Source: Geodermatophilaceae bacterium (GTDB lineage Bacteria > Actinomycetota > Actinomycetes > Mycobacteriales > Geodermatophilaceae). Taken from it: 17,231 nucleotides of DNA. Shown here piece by piece: positions 6,826 through 13,645 of this stretch. Within the stretch, counting starts at the first letter, position 1. Every line of letters starts with the position of its first letter. The DNA lies in NCBI GenBank assembly GCA_013696785.1, contig JACCXW010000333.1, forward strand, positions 1-17,231, in the 5' to 3' direction. The notes beneath the pieces are model-generated. The model searched no databases, was not told the origin of the DNA, and worked only from the letters and a program-made list of their open reading frames with translations. Made by a program: the position numbers and the translations under genes.

Positions 6826-8018
6826 TACGGTGCTCCGTTTTCTGCCAGTGCCGCGTCCAGCGCGGCCGGCAGCGCCGCGACAAAGGCATCGGCCTGTACG
6901 TCGGTCAGAACGAGTGGCGGCGCGAGCCGGAGCACTCTCGGGGTCACGGCGTTGACGAGGAAGCCGGCCAACCGCAGCTGCTCCTCTACCGCCGGAGCCC
7001 GATCCTGACAGAGCACGATTCCGAGCAGCAGCCCGACACCCCGTACGCCGTCCACCAGCGGGTGCCCCAGCGCCTCGATCTCGCTGACCAGCCAGGCCCC
7101 CAGTGCCTTCGCCCGCCCGGGCAGGTCGGCTCCCACGACGACATCGAGCACCGCAAGGGCCGCGGCGGCGCACACCGGGTTACCGCCGAACGTCGTGCCG
7201 TGCGAGCCCGGCGTCAGCAGGTCCGCGGCGGCACCGAAGGCGATGCAGGCACCGATCGGGAGTCCCCCGCCCAGCCCCTTCGCCAGTGTCAGCAGGTCAG
7301 GAGCGACGCCGGCGGCCTCGTGCGCGAACATCGTTCCGGTCCGGCCGATCCCGGTCTGCACCTCGTCGAGGCACAGCAACGCTCCGTGCTCCGACGTGAT
7401 CCGCCGGGCCGCGGCGAGATAGCCGGACGGGGCCGGTACGACGCCGCCCTCCCCCAGCACCGGCTCCAGGATCACCATCGCGGTCTTCTCGTCGACGGCT
7501 TCGGCGAGCGCCGGAACGTCGCCGTACGGCACGTGGGTCACGCCGGCGGGCAACGGACGGAAGGGGTCGGACTTCGCCGGTTGCCCGGTCAGGGCCAGCG
7601 CCCCCATCGTCCGGCCGTGGAAGGCGCCCTCGGCCGCGACCACGTGTGTGCGGCCGGTCCGGCGCGACGCCTTGAACGCGGCCTCGTTGGCCTCGGCGCC
7701 GGAGTTGGTGAAGAAGACCCGCCCGTCCCGGCCGGTCAACCCCAGCAACCGTTCGGCAAGTTCGACGACCGGACCGGTGACGGCGAAGTTGGACACGTGG
7801 CCGAGGGTGACGACCTGCTTGCTGACCGCGGCGACGACGGCCGGGTGCGCGTGACCCAACGCGTTGACCGCGATGCCCGCCAGCAGGTCGAGGTACACCC
7901 GGCCGTCGGCGTCCCACACGGTGGCGCCGGACCCGCGGACCAGGACCAGCTTGGGCGTGCCGTAGGTGTCCATGAGCGAGGACTGCCAGCGCGCGGTGAG
8001 GTCGGAGGTGGGAGTCAT
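6825..8018 (-). CDS. argD: Acetylornithine aminotransferase
   Basis: ArgD is a pyridoxal-phosphate enzyme that converts N-acetylglutamate semialdehyde to N-acetylornithine with glutamate as amino donor (class III aminotransferase, subgroup II). In the 397-aa protein the substrate/cofactor region includes FFTNSGAEANEAAFKASRR (phosphate-binding SGAEANE), GAFHGRTMGALALTGQ, LCLDEVQTGIGRTG with the PLP-ring Asp, and LAKGLGGGLPIGA with the Schiff-base Lys. The ATG at 8018 is preferred because a full AGGAGG (8026-8031) lies 7 bases upstream. A GTG directly before it (8021) is in frame and would give one more residue. The argB stop overlaps this start. The TAA stop overlaps argF by one base. Confidence 0.96.
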   Translation of the reverse strand: MTPTSDLTARWQSSLMDTYGTPKLVLVRGSGATVWDADGRVYLDLLAGIAVNALGHAHPAVVAAVSKQVVTLGHVSNFAVTGPVVELAERLLGLTGRDGRVFFTNSGAEANEAAFKASRRTGRTHVVAAEGAFHGRTMGALALTGQPAKSDPFRPLPAGVTHVPYGDVPALAEAVDEKTAMVILEPVLGEGGVVPAPSGYLAAARRITSEHGALLCLDEVQTGIGRTGTMFAHEAAGVAPDLLTLAKGLGGGLPIGACIAFGAAADLLTPGSHGTTFGGNPVCAAAALAVLDVVVGADLPGRAKALGAWLVSEIEALGHPLVDGVRGVGLLLGIVLCQDRAPAVEEQLRLAGFLVNAVTPRVLRLAPPLVLTDVQADAFVAALPAALDAALAENGAP

Positions 8019-8911
8019 CACGCGGCCTCCTGGTCCGGGATCACCATCGTGCCCACGCCGTCGTCGGTGAAGACCTCGAGCAGCACCGAGTGCGGCACCC
8101 GCCCGTCGATCACGGTCGCCCGCGGGACACCGCCGTACACCGCCCGCAAGCAGGCCTCCATCTTCGGCCGCATCCCGGTCTCCAGGCGCGGCAACAGTTC
8201 GGCCAGGTCACCCGCGCGGATCTGGCTGATCACGCTGGAGCGTTGCGGCCAGTCGTCGTACAGCCCCTCGACATCGGTGAGTACGACGAGCTTGTGCGCT
8301 CCCAGCGCCACGGCGATCGCGGCGGCGGCGGTGTCCGCGTTGAGGTTGTGCACCTGGCCGGCGGCATCGGGCGCCACCGTGGAGACGACCGGGATCCGTC
8401 CGGCCTCGATGAGGTCCTGGACGGCGCGCGGGTCCACCGCGACTACGTCGCCGACCAGCCCGAGATCGACGTCCGCGCCGTCGATCTGGACGCTGCGGCG
8501 CGCGGCTGTGAGCAGATGCGCGTCCTCACCCGACATGCCGACCGCGAGCGGGCCGTGCCCGTTGATCAGCCCGACGAGCTCGCGCCCGACCTGCCCGACC
8601 AGCACCATCCGGACCACGTCGATGCTCTCCTCCGTCGTCACCCGCAGGCCGGCGCGGAACTCGCTGGCGATCCCTAGCCGGCTGAGCATGCTGGTGATCT
8701 GGGGTCCGCCGCCGTGCACGACGACCGGCCGGATGCCCGCATACCGCAGGAACACCATGTCCGCGGCGAACGCGCGCTTCAGGTCGGGGTCGACCATGGC
8801 GTGGCCGCCGTACTTCACAACGACGGTCTTTCCCTGCAGCCGCTGCAGCCACGGCAGTGCCTCGATCAGCACGCCGGCCTTGTCCAGGGCGGTGCGTTGC
8901 GCGGTGTTCAC
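8018..8911 (-). CDS. argB: Acetylglutamate kinase
   Basis: ArgB phosphorylates N-acetylglutamate, the second step of the acetyl cycle, and in many bacteria is the arginine-feedback step. The 297-aa amino-acid kinase fold protein has TVVVKYGGHAM with the conserved Lys (residue 33) and VVHGGGPQI (64-72) in the glycine-rich nucleotide/substrate region. GHGPLAVGMSGEDAHL, NLNADTAAAAIAVALGAHKLVVLTDVEGLY and GGMRPK-like ETGMRPKMEACLRAV follow. The N-terminal helix LDKAGVLIEALPWLQRLQGK is of the type found in arginine-sensitive hexameric enzymes, so feedback inhibition is plausible (inferred). It starts at GTG 8911, overlapping the argJ TGA stop by four bases (GTGA), with no strong ribosome binding site; this suggests translational coupling. 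Confidence 0.96.
   Translation of the reverse strand: MNTAQRTALDKAGVLIEALPWLQRLQGKTVVVKYGGHAMVDPDLKRAFAADMVFLRYAGIRPVVVHGGGPQITSMLSRLGIASEFRAGLRVTTEESIDVVRMVLVGQVGRELVGLINGHGPLAVGMSGEDAHLLTAARRSVQIDGADVDLGLVGDVVAVDPRAVQDLIEAGRIPVVSTVAPDAAGQVHNLNADTAAAAIAVALGAHKLVVLTDVEGLYDDWPQRSSVISQIRAGDLAELLPRLETGMRPKMEACLRAVYGGVPRATVIDGRVPHSVLLEVFTDDGVGTMVIPDQEAA
8026..8031 (-). promoter_or_regulatory. argD ribosome binding site
   Basis: AGGAGG on the minus strand, inside the end of argB. It is 7 bases from the ATG at 8018 and only 4 from the GTG at 8021, so it supports the ATG start. It is the strongest Shine-Dalgarno site in the arg block. Confidence 0.7.
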
Positions 8912-10056
8912 GTCGCGTACGCCGAGTTCTCACGGACGTAGCCGACGCTGAGGTCGTTCGTCCATACCGTGGCGGTCTCGGCGCCGGCGTGCAGGTCTAC
9001 CGCGATCACGACTCGGCGGCCCGTCAGGTCCACAGTGGACCGATCGGCGGCTGCCTCGCCCCGAGCGCAGACCCCGACGCCGTTCAATGCGACGTCGAGG
9101 GCATCAGGATCGAACCCGGCACTCGTCGTCCCGACGGCGGCCAGTACCCGGCCCCAGTTGGGATCCTCACCGTGAATGGCGCACTTGAGCAGGTTGCTGC
9201 GCGCGACGCTTCGGGCGACTTCCAGCGCATCGTCCACGGTGGACGCGCCACTCACGACGACCTCGATGTCCTTGGTGGACTCCTCGGCATCAGCGAGCAG
9301 TTGTGCCGCCAGGTCGGCGCAGACCGAGGTCAGCGCCGCCGTGAGCTCGGCCGCGTCCGGCTCGATGCCGGCGGCGCCGCTGACCATGAGCAGCACGGTG
9401 TCGTTCGTGGACATGCAGCCATCGGAGTCCACGCGGTCGAACGTCTGGGCGGTGGCCGCCCGCAGTGCCGCCTCGGCCGTCGCCGGATCCACGACGGCGT
9501 CCGTGGTGACCACCGCGAGCATGGTGGCCAATGCCGGTGCCAGCATCCCGGCACCCTTCGCCATCCCTCCGATGGTCCAGCCGCCGCCGTCGTACGCCGA
9601 CTCCTTCGACACCGTGTCGGTCGTGAGAATCGCCACGGCCGCGTCGGCGCCGCCCTCCGGATGCAACGCGGCGACCGCTTTGTCCACACCCGGTAGCAGG
9701 GCATCCATGTCCAGTCGTACGCCGATGAGCCCGGTCGAGCAGATCGCGACGTCGATCGCGCCGATGCCGAGCGCAGTGGCAGCGCGTTCGGCGGTGGCGT
9801 GGGTGTCCTGGAATCCGGCCGGGCCGGTGCACGCGTTCGCGCCGCCGGAGTTGAGCACGACGGCTCGCAGCCGACCGGTGCTGAGGACCTGCCGGGTCCA
9901 GCGCACCGGCGCGGCCGTGACGCGGTTGGTCGTGAAGACCCCGGCCGCGGTGTCCAGCGGGCCGCCATTGACGATGAGGGCGACGTCGGTGCCGGCCGGC
10001 TTCAGGCCCGCCGCGACCCCAGCGGCCAGGAATCCACGTGCCGAGGTCACGGTCAC
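8908..10056 (-). CDS. argJ: Bifunctional ornithine acetyltransferase / N-acetylglutamate synthase
   Basis: ArgJ moves the acetyl group from acetylornithine to glutamate, closing the acetyl cycle; bifunctional forms can also use acetyl-CoA to start it. The 382-aa precursor begins VTSARGFLAAGVAAGLK and has LNSGGANACTG and the autocleavage region KGAGMLAPALATMLAVVTTD. By family analogy it self-cleaves between Ala177 and Thr178, and Thr178 becomes the N-terminal nucleophile of the beta chain. HGEDPNWGRVLAAVG and the C-terminal ENSAYAT are also conserved. Start GTG 10056 overlaps the argC stop (GTGA); a second GTG six bases on is also possible. No argA is in the window, consistent with ArgJ supplying N-acetylglutamate, but bifunctionality is inferred. 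Confidence 0.96.
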   Translation of the reverse strand: MTVTSARGFLAAGVAAGLKPAGTDVALIVNGGPLDTAAGVFTTNRVTAAPVRWTRQVLSTGRLRAVVLNSGGANACTGPAGFQDTHATAERAATALGIGAIDVAICSTGLIGVRLDMDALLPGVDKAVAALHPEGGADAAVAILTTDTVSKESAYDGGGWTIGGMAKGAGMLAPALATMLAVVTTDAVVDPATAEAALRAATAQTFDRVDSDGCMSTNDTVLLMVSGAAGIEPDAAELTAALTSVCADLAAQLLADAEESTKDIEVVVSGASTVDDALEVARSVARSNLLKCAIHGEDPNWGRVLAAVGTTSAGFDPDALDVALNGVGVCARGEAAADRSTVDLTGRRVVIAVDLHAGAETATVWTNDLSVGYVRENSAYAT

Positions 10057-11078
10057 GGCGCGATCCCCACGGTGCTCAGACCGGCCGTCTCGGGCAGGCC
10101 GAGGGCGATGTTGGCGCTCTGGATCGCGGCTCCCGCTGCGCCCTTGGTGAGGTTGTCGAGAGCGGCGACGGCGACCACACGGCCGGCGAGTCCGTCGACG
10201 GTCACCTGGACGTGTACGGCGTTCGACCCGAGGGTCGCGCCGGTCGCGGGCCACCGCCCGTGCGGCAGGAGGTGCACGAACGGCTCGTCGGTGTAGGCCT
10301 CCTCGTACGCCGCCCGGATCTGCGTGGGCGCGACACCGAGGAGCAGCGGCGCGGAACACGTGGCCAGGATGCCGCGGGTCATCGGGACGAGTACCGGGGT
10401 GAAGGACACCGTCAACTGCTCGTCGGTCAGCAGTGACAGGTTCTGCCGGATCTCCGGGCTGTGCCGGTGCCCGCCGCCGACGCCGTACGCCCTGGCCGAG
10501 CCCATCACGTCGGACCCGAGCAGGTCGGTCCTGGGCGAGCGCCCCGCCCCGGACGTGCCGCTGGCGGCGACCGCGACGACATCGGGTTCGACCAGACCCG
10601 CTGCCAGGGCGGGCGCGATGGCCAGCGTGACCGCCGTCGGATAGCAGCCCGGTACCGCGATCCGGAGGGAACCGGCGAGTTTGCCCCGGAGACCGGCCAG
10701 CTCAGGGAGACCATAAGGCCACGATCCGGCGTGCGGACCGGCGTACCACCGCTGCCAGTCCGCTGGATCGGTCAGCCGGAAATCGGCACCGCAGTCAAGG
10801 ACCAGGCAGTCCGCGGGCAGCGCCTTCGCGATCGCGGCCGACTGCCCATGCGGCAGGGCGAGGAACACGACGTCGTGGCCGGCCAGCGTTTCCGGGGTGG
10901 TCGCATCGAGCACCCGGCCGGCCAGCGGGAACAGATGAGGGTGGTGGTTACCGAGCGGCGAGCCCGCGCTGTCCCCCGCCGTGACGGCACCGATCTCCAG
11001 CCGCGGATGGGCGAGGAGAAGCCGCAGCAGTTCGCCGCCGACGTACCCGCTCGCTCCTGCCACCGCCGCCCTGTACAC
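10053..11078 (-). CDS. argC: N-acetyl-gamma-glutamyl-phosphate reductase
   Basis: ArgC reduces N-acetylglutamyl phosphate to the semialdehyde with NADPH. The 341-aa protein opens with YRAAVAGASGYVGGELLRLL (dinucleotide-binding GASGYxGGE). It has VFLALPHGQSA, DCGADFRL, the catalytic Cys145 in AVPGCYPTA, SGTSGAGR, GGGHRHSPEI with the conserved His, and a C-terminal VVAVAALDNLTKGAAGAAIQ. I chose the GTG at 11078 because a promoter -10 (CATAAT) ends 6 bases before it, so the mRNA would begin at this codon. An in-frame GTG at 11093 would add MHNHA, but lies inside the -10/operator sequence. First gene of the arg operon; its TGA overlaps argJ. Confidence 0.95.
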   Translation of the reverse strand: MYRAAVAGASGYVGGELLRLLLAHPRLEIGAVTAGDSAGSPLGNHHPHLFPLAGRVLDATTPETLAGHDVVFLALPHGQSAAIAKALPADCLVLDCGADFRLTDPADWQRWYAGPHAGSWPYGLPELAGLRGKLAGSLRIAVPGCYPTAVTLAIAPALAAGLVEPDVVAVAASGTSGAGRSPRTDLLGSDVMGSARAYGVGGGHRHSPEIRQNLSLLTDEQLTVSFTPVLVPMTRGILATCSAPLLLGVAPTQIRAAYEEAYTDEPFVHLLPHGRWPATGATLGSNAVHVQVTVDGLAGRVVAVAALDNLTKGAAGAAIQSANIALGLPETAGLSTVGIAP

Positions 11079-11113
11079 CGCATGATTATGCACCAGACGG
11101 GATTACGATGCAA
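11076..11113 (-). promoter_or_regulatory. Tandem ARG-box-like operators at argC
   Basis: Two sites begin TTGCAT (11113-11108) and GTGCAT (11093-11088), 20 bp or about two helical turns apart, matching the usual paired ARG-box arrangement. The proximal one is a clear dyad, GCAT-AATC-ATGC (11080-11091), covering the -10 and the start codon; the distal one covers the -35 and is less symmetric. ArgR is encoded in the same operon. Binding is inferred from motif and place. Confidence 0.6.
11085..11113 (-). promoter_or_regulatory. arg operon promoter (leaderless type)
   Basis: The minus strand has TTGCAT (11108-11113), a 17-nt spacer, and CATAAT (11085-11090). Six bases separate the -10 from GTG at 11078, so a start 7 nt after the -10 would place +1 on the G of the start codon. 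There is no Shine-Dalgarno in this gap. The -35 begins three bases after the stop codon of the upstream membrane protein gene. Confidence 0.7.
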
Positions 11114-11115
11114 CG

Positions 11116-11487
11116 TCAGGTCGTGGGCGACGACTCCTTGAACTTCGTGCCGATCGTGACGAGCAGGTGCGCCACGCCGAGAATGATGAAGAACGCGGTC
11201 GGTGCACCCTCGTCGTTGAACCGGAAGATGAAGGGTGCCGCGATCAGGAACACGGCAAGGGCGTAGTCGACGGCGGCGTGCACTGTGACCGGGATCGACT
11301 TGATCAAGCTGGTCGGTCCCACCGTGGCGGCGGCCATCACGAGGATCAGGACGCCGATCGCAATGGATACTCCGACGGCGTACCCGTCGTCGTAGGAGAA
11401 GAGAAAGGGTGCGGCGATGAACAGCACGCCTGCGACGTACTCGATCATTCCGTGGATGGACCGGGAGATCGGCCCGTCGCGCAACAT
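11116..11487 (-). CDS. Small four-helix membrane protein with two internal repeats (SPW-like)
   Basis: A 123-aa, strongly hydrophobic protein with four likely membrane helices at about residues 11-31, 38-57, 69-89 and 97-114, and a short polar tail. Residues 11-35 (IHGMIEYVAGVLFIAAPFLFSYDDG) and 69-94 (VHAAVDYALAVFLIAAPFIFRFNDEG) repeat each other, so the protein is an internal duplication of a two-helix unit with the pattern H-x3-(D/E)Y-x-IAAPF. This resembles the SPW-repeat family of small membrane proteins, whose function I do not know. The ATG at 11487 is chosen over 11529 because TACGGT (11494-11499) sits 6 bases before it as a possible leaderless -10. It is divergent from the amidase gene and ends just before the arg promoter. 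Confidence 0.75.
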   Translation of the reverse strand: MLRDGPISRSIHGMIEYVAGVLFIAAPFLFSYDDGYAVGVSIAIGVLILVMAAATVGPTSLIKSIPVTVHAAVDYALAVFLIAAPFIFRFNDEGAPTAFFIILGVAHLLVTIGTKFKESSPTT

Positions 11488-11493
11488 GCGTTC

Positions 11494-11549
11494 ACCGTAG
11501 CCGCCGTCGCCCGCGCGGGCACCAGGCACGCCGGACGCACGGATACGCT
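11494..11549. promoter_or_regulatory. Divergent leaderless-type promoters (membrane protein / amidase)
   Basis: The 68-base gap between the two start codons has a TANNNT -10 candidate exactly 6 bases before each one: TACGGT on the minus strand (11494-11499, ATG at 11487) and TACGCT on the plus strand (11544-11549, ATG at 11556). Neither has a convincing -35 or Shine-Dalgarno. The matching geometry on both sides is suggestive only. Confidence 0.4.
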
Positions 11550-11555
11550 GCGGCG

Positions 11556-12665
11556 ATGTCCACCTGGATCCTGCGACTCGACGAGGCTGGGGAAGGCCCG
11601 AGACTCGCGGTCAAGGACGTCATCGACGTTGCCGGAGTACCGACCACGATCGGCTGCGCCGCGGTCGCCGACCGGGCGATGCCTGCGGGCGCCGACGCGA
11701 TCTGCGTGAGCACCGCGCGGGCGGGCGGGGCCCGCATCGTCGGCAAGACGAACCTGCACGAACTCTGCTACGGCGTCACTGGAATCAACCCGTGGTACGG
11801 CACGCCCGTGAACCCGTTCGACCCCACGCTCATTCCGGGCGGGTCGTCCAGCGGATCCGCCGCGGCGGTCGGCGCAGGCGAGGCGGACATCGGGTACGGC
11901 ACGGACACCGGCGGTTCGATCCGCATCCCCGCTGCCTGTTGCGGCATCGCGGGCCTCAAGACGACGTGGGGCCGGATCTCGCTGGAGGGGGTCTGGCCGT
12001 TGGCGCCGACGCTCGACACCGTCGGTCCGTTGGCCCGCGACATGGCCGGCATTGTCGCCGGGATGCGCCTGATGGAGCCGGGTTTCGCCCCGTCGGGCAA
12101 GGCGGCCAGGGTGGGCCGGGTGCGGCGACCCGGCGTCGAGCCGGCCGCCGAAGCCGCGGTGGACCGGGTGCTCGAGGCCTGGGGGGTCGACGTCGTCGAC
12201 ATCGTTCTCGATGGCTGGGCGGCAGCGGACACCGCGTTCGAGTCCGTCATCGGAGCGGAGGCGTATGCCGCCGACCGGAATTGGGTCGAGGACAGCCCCG
12301 ATCGTGTCGGCGACCTGGTGACGCGCCGGGTCCTGGCCGGCGCGTCGGTGACCGATGTCGAGCTGGCGGATGCGAAAGACGTCCGGCAACGCTGGCAGAC
12401 AGAGCTCGCCGCTGTTCTCGATCGCGTCGATGTCCTTGTGCTGCCGACACTGCACGGGCCGCCGCCGGCATTGGGGGCGGTCGGGCCGAGGCCCCCGCTG
12501 AACCAACTGACCCGCACGTTCAACCTGGCCGGCGTACCGGCGCTGTCGCTGCCGACGCACGATCAGGGAACGAGCCTGCAACTCGTCGGGCCGCTCAACG
12601 GGGAGGAGCTGCTGTGCGGCAGCGGTGCGCAGGTGGAGCGCGTCGTCAGCTCGCTCGGCCCGTAG
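11556..12665 (+). CDS. Amidase signature family hydrolase
   Basis: A 369-aa serine amidase of the GatA/acylamidase superfamily; substrate unknown. The Ser-cisSer-Lys triad can be placed: Lys20 in LAVKDVID, cis-Ser97 in PGGSSSGSAAAV and nucleophile Ser121 in GTDTGGSIRIP, with the 24-residue spacing between the serines seen in FAAH. GKTNLHEL and GLKTTWGRIS are also typical, and the C-terminus FNLAGVPALSLP closes the fold. It is shorter than the 450-500 aa of most relatives: the N-terminal helical region is almost absent and the middle is reduced. It is not part of a gatCAB cluster, so a role in tRNA amidation is unlikely. It is the only plus-strand gene in the window, convergent with the frameshifted acetyltransferase (20-base overlap). 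Confidence 0.88.
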   Translation: MSTWILRLDEAGEGPRLAVKDVIDVAGVPTTIGCAAVADRAMPAGADAICVSTARAGGARIVGKTNLHELCYGVTGINPWYGTPVNPFDPTLIPGGSSSGSAAAVGAGEADIGYGTDTGGSIRIPAACCGIAGLKTTWGRISLEGVWPLAPTLDTVGPLARDMAGIVAGMRLMEPGFAPSGKAARVGRVRRPGVEPAAEAAVDRVLEAWGVDVVDIVLDGWAAADTAFESVIGAEAYAADRNWVEDSPDRVGDLVTRRVLAGASVTDVELADAKDVRQRWQTELAAVLDRVDVLVLPTLHGPPPALGAVGPRPPLNQLTRTFNLAGVPALSLPTHDQGTSLQLVGPLNGEELLCGSGAQVERVVSSLGP

Positions 12666-12956
12666 CCCGCACCAGATCCGCGTACTCCGGATGCCGGACG
12701 ATGTAGGCGGCGATGAACGGGCAGATCGGCGTCACCGTCCACCCGTGCGCCCGATGTCGTCGAGAACACCCGCCGCGAGCCTGCTACCGAGCCCGCCGCC
12801 TTCATGGGCGGCGGCGATCTCGGTGTGCACCACGACCCGGGTGCCCGGGGCGTCACGGTACAGCGCGTACCCGGCCACGGCGTCGCCAACGCGGATCTCG
12901 TAGCGCCGCCGCTCGGCAGCGTCGACGACGGTGGTCGTGGGTTCCTGAGGGCTCAT
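12646..12956 (-). pseudogene. GNAT (GCN5-related) small acetyltransferase, frameshifted
   Basis: The frame from ATG 12956 reads SPQEPTTTVVDAAERRRYEIRVG, then VAGYALYRD, HTEIAAAHEGGGLGSRLAAGVLDDI, and stops at 12732-12734 after GRTGGR. This is the first two thirds of the short (about 100 aa) YidJ/YjdJ-type GNAT family, including the acetyl-CoA loop EGGGLGSRL. The missing end, RAHGWTVTPICPFIAAYIVRHPEYADLVRATG, is intact in the next frame, beginning at about 12753 and ending at TGA 12646-12648. Restoring one base (ATC-CGG instead of ATC-GGG) would give a normal 103-aa protein. There is no slippery heptamer, so a real indel or sequence error is likelier than programmed frameshifting. The start overlaps the upstream gene as ATGA. 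Confidence 0.8.
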
Positions 12957-13645
12957 CCGACCCGCACCGGCGACGCCCAGCCGCTGTGGGAATGGTCGAC
13001 CCAATCGACGGTCAGGCTGAGCGTGCGCCGGTACTGCACCCAGGCCAGGCCCGGCAACCGCTTGTCGGTTCCCTCCTCGGGATAGGTGACCTGATAGCCC
13101 GAGAGCCAGATGAACGGCACGGTCGAGCCGTTCATGGCGCGCGCCCAGCGCGGGAAGTGCGCTGCTGCCGCCAGGATCTCGGCGTGGGCGGAGTCCGGGC
13201 CGCGCAGCCGCCGCGGGCGGGCGGCCTGTCCGGGAATCCAGTGAGCGCCCAGATCGAGGGTGACCCGGCGCACGCCGGGCCGGTGGACGATGCCCGGAAG
13301 CAGCCGCACCGGTTTAGGCGGAGCGTCGTAGCCGTCGCCGCGCAGCCAGTCCCACGACCAGGTGTGGGGCTGGCGTTCGGAAGCGACGCTCCATAGTTCG
13401 TGGCAGGTACGCCTTACGCCGTCGAGGTAGCTGTCGCTGCCGTCGAGGTACACCGCGATGAGATCGACGACGAGCGGATCGGCGTGCATGCGGGGACTGA
13501 GATCCACAGCCGCCAGCTCGTGCTCGTCGATGTCCCACTCGCGGTCCTCGTTCCAGCGTCGGATGTTGGCGACCTGCTCGACCAGCGACGCGAACATGTC
13601 CGGCGGCGGCGCGCTCCTTCTGTCGGCGGACACCTGGGGGCTCAT
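12953..13645 (-). CDS. Unrecognised 230-aa protein coupled to pheT
   Basis: I do not recognise this protein. It starts SPQVSADRRSAPPPDMFASLVEQV and is predicted soluble, rich in Trp, Arg and Asp/Glu, with no signal peptide or membrane helix and no obvious catalytic motif. Notable segments are NIRRWNEDREWDIDEHELAA, DLIAVYLDGSDSYLDGVRRTC, ELWSVASERQPHTWSWDWLRGDGYDAPP and VPFIWLSGYQVTYPEEGTDKRLPGLAWVQYRRTLSLTVDWVDHSHSG. The start ATG (13645) overlaps the pheT stop as ATGA, and its own stop overlaps the GNAT start as ATGA, so it is translationally coupled in the phe operon. Codon use matches its neighbours, which supports a real gene. No function is proposed. Confidence 0.75.
   Translation of the reverse strand: MSPQVSADRRSAPPPDMFASLVEQVANIRRWNEDREWDIDEHELAAVDLSPRMHADPLVVDLIAVYLDGSDSYLDGVRRTCHELWSVASERQPHTWSWDWLRGDGYDAPPKPVRLLPGIVHRPGVRRVTLDLGAHWIPGQAARPRRLRGPDSAHAEILAAAAHFPRWARAMNGSTVPFIWLSGYQVTYPEEGTDKRLPGLAWVQYRRTLSLTVDWVDHSHSGWASPVRVG

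Noticed and set aside
5902..7173. 423-aa version of ArgF with a long N-terminal extension
   Set aside because: The extra 116 residues lie in the argD gene in another frame; ArgF homology starts exactly at ATG 6825, which has its own GGAG site.
6789..8951. 720-aa plus-strand open frame antisense to argD and argB
   Set aside because: Both sense genes are complete and well conserved; the antisense frame is long only because of GC-rich third positions and has Arg/Gly/His-rich composition without domains.
12745..12760. Programmed -1 frameshifting in the GNAT gene
   Set aside because: The site has no X-XXY-YYZ slippery sequence and no obvious downstream stem, and adding one base restores the family sequence; an indel or read error is simpler.
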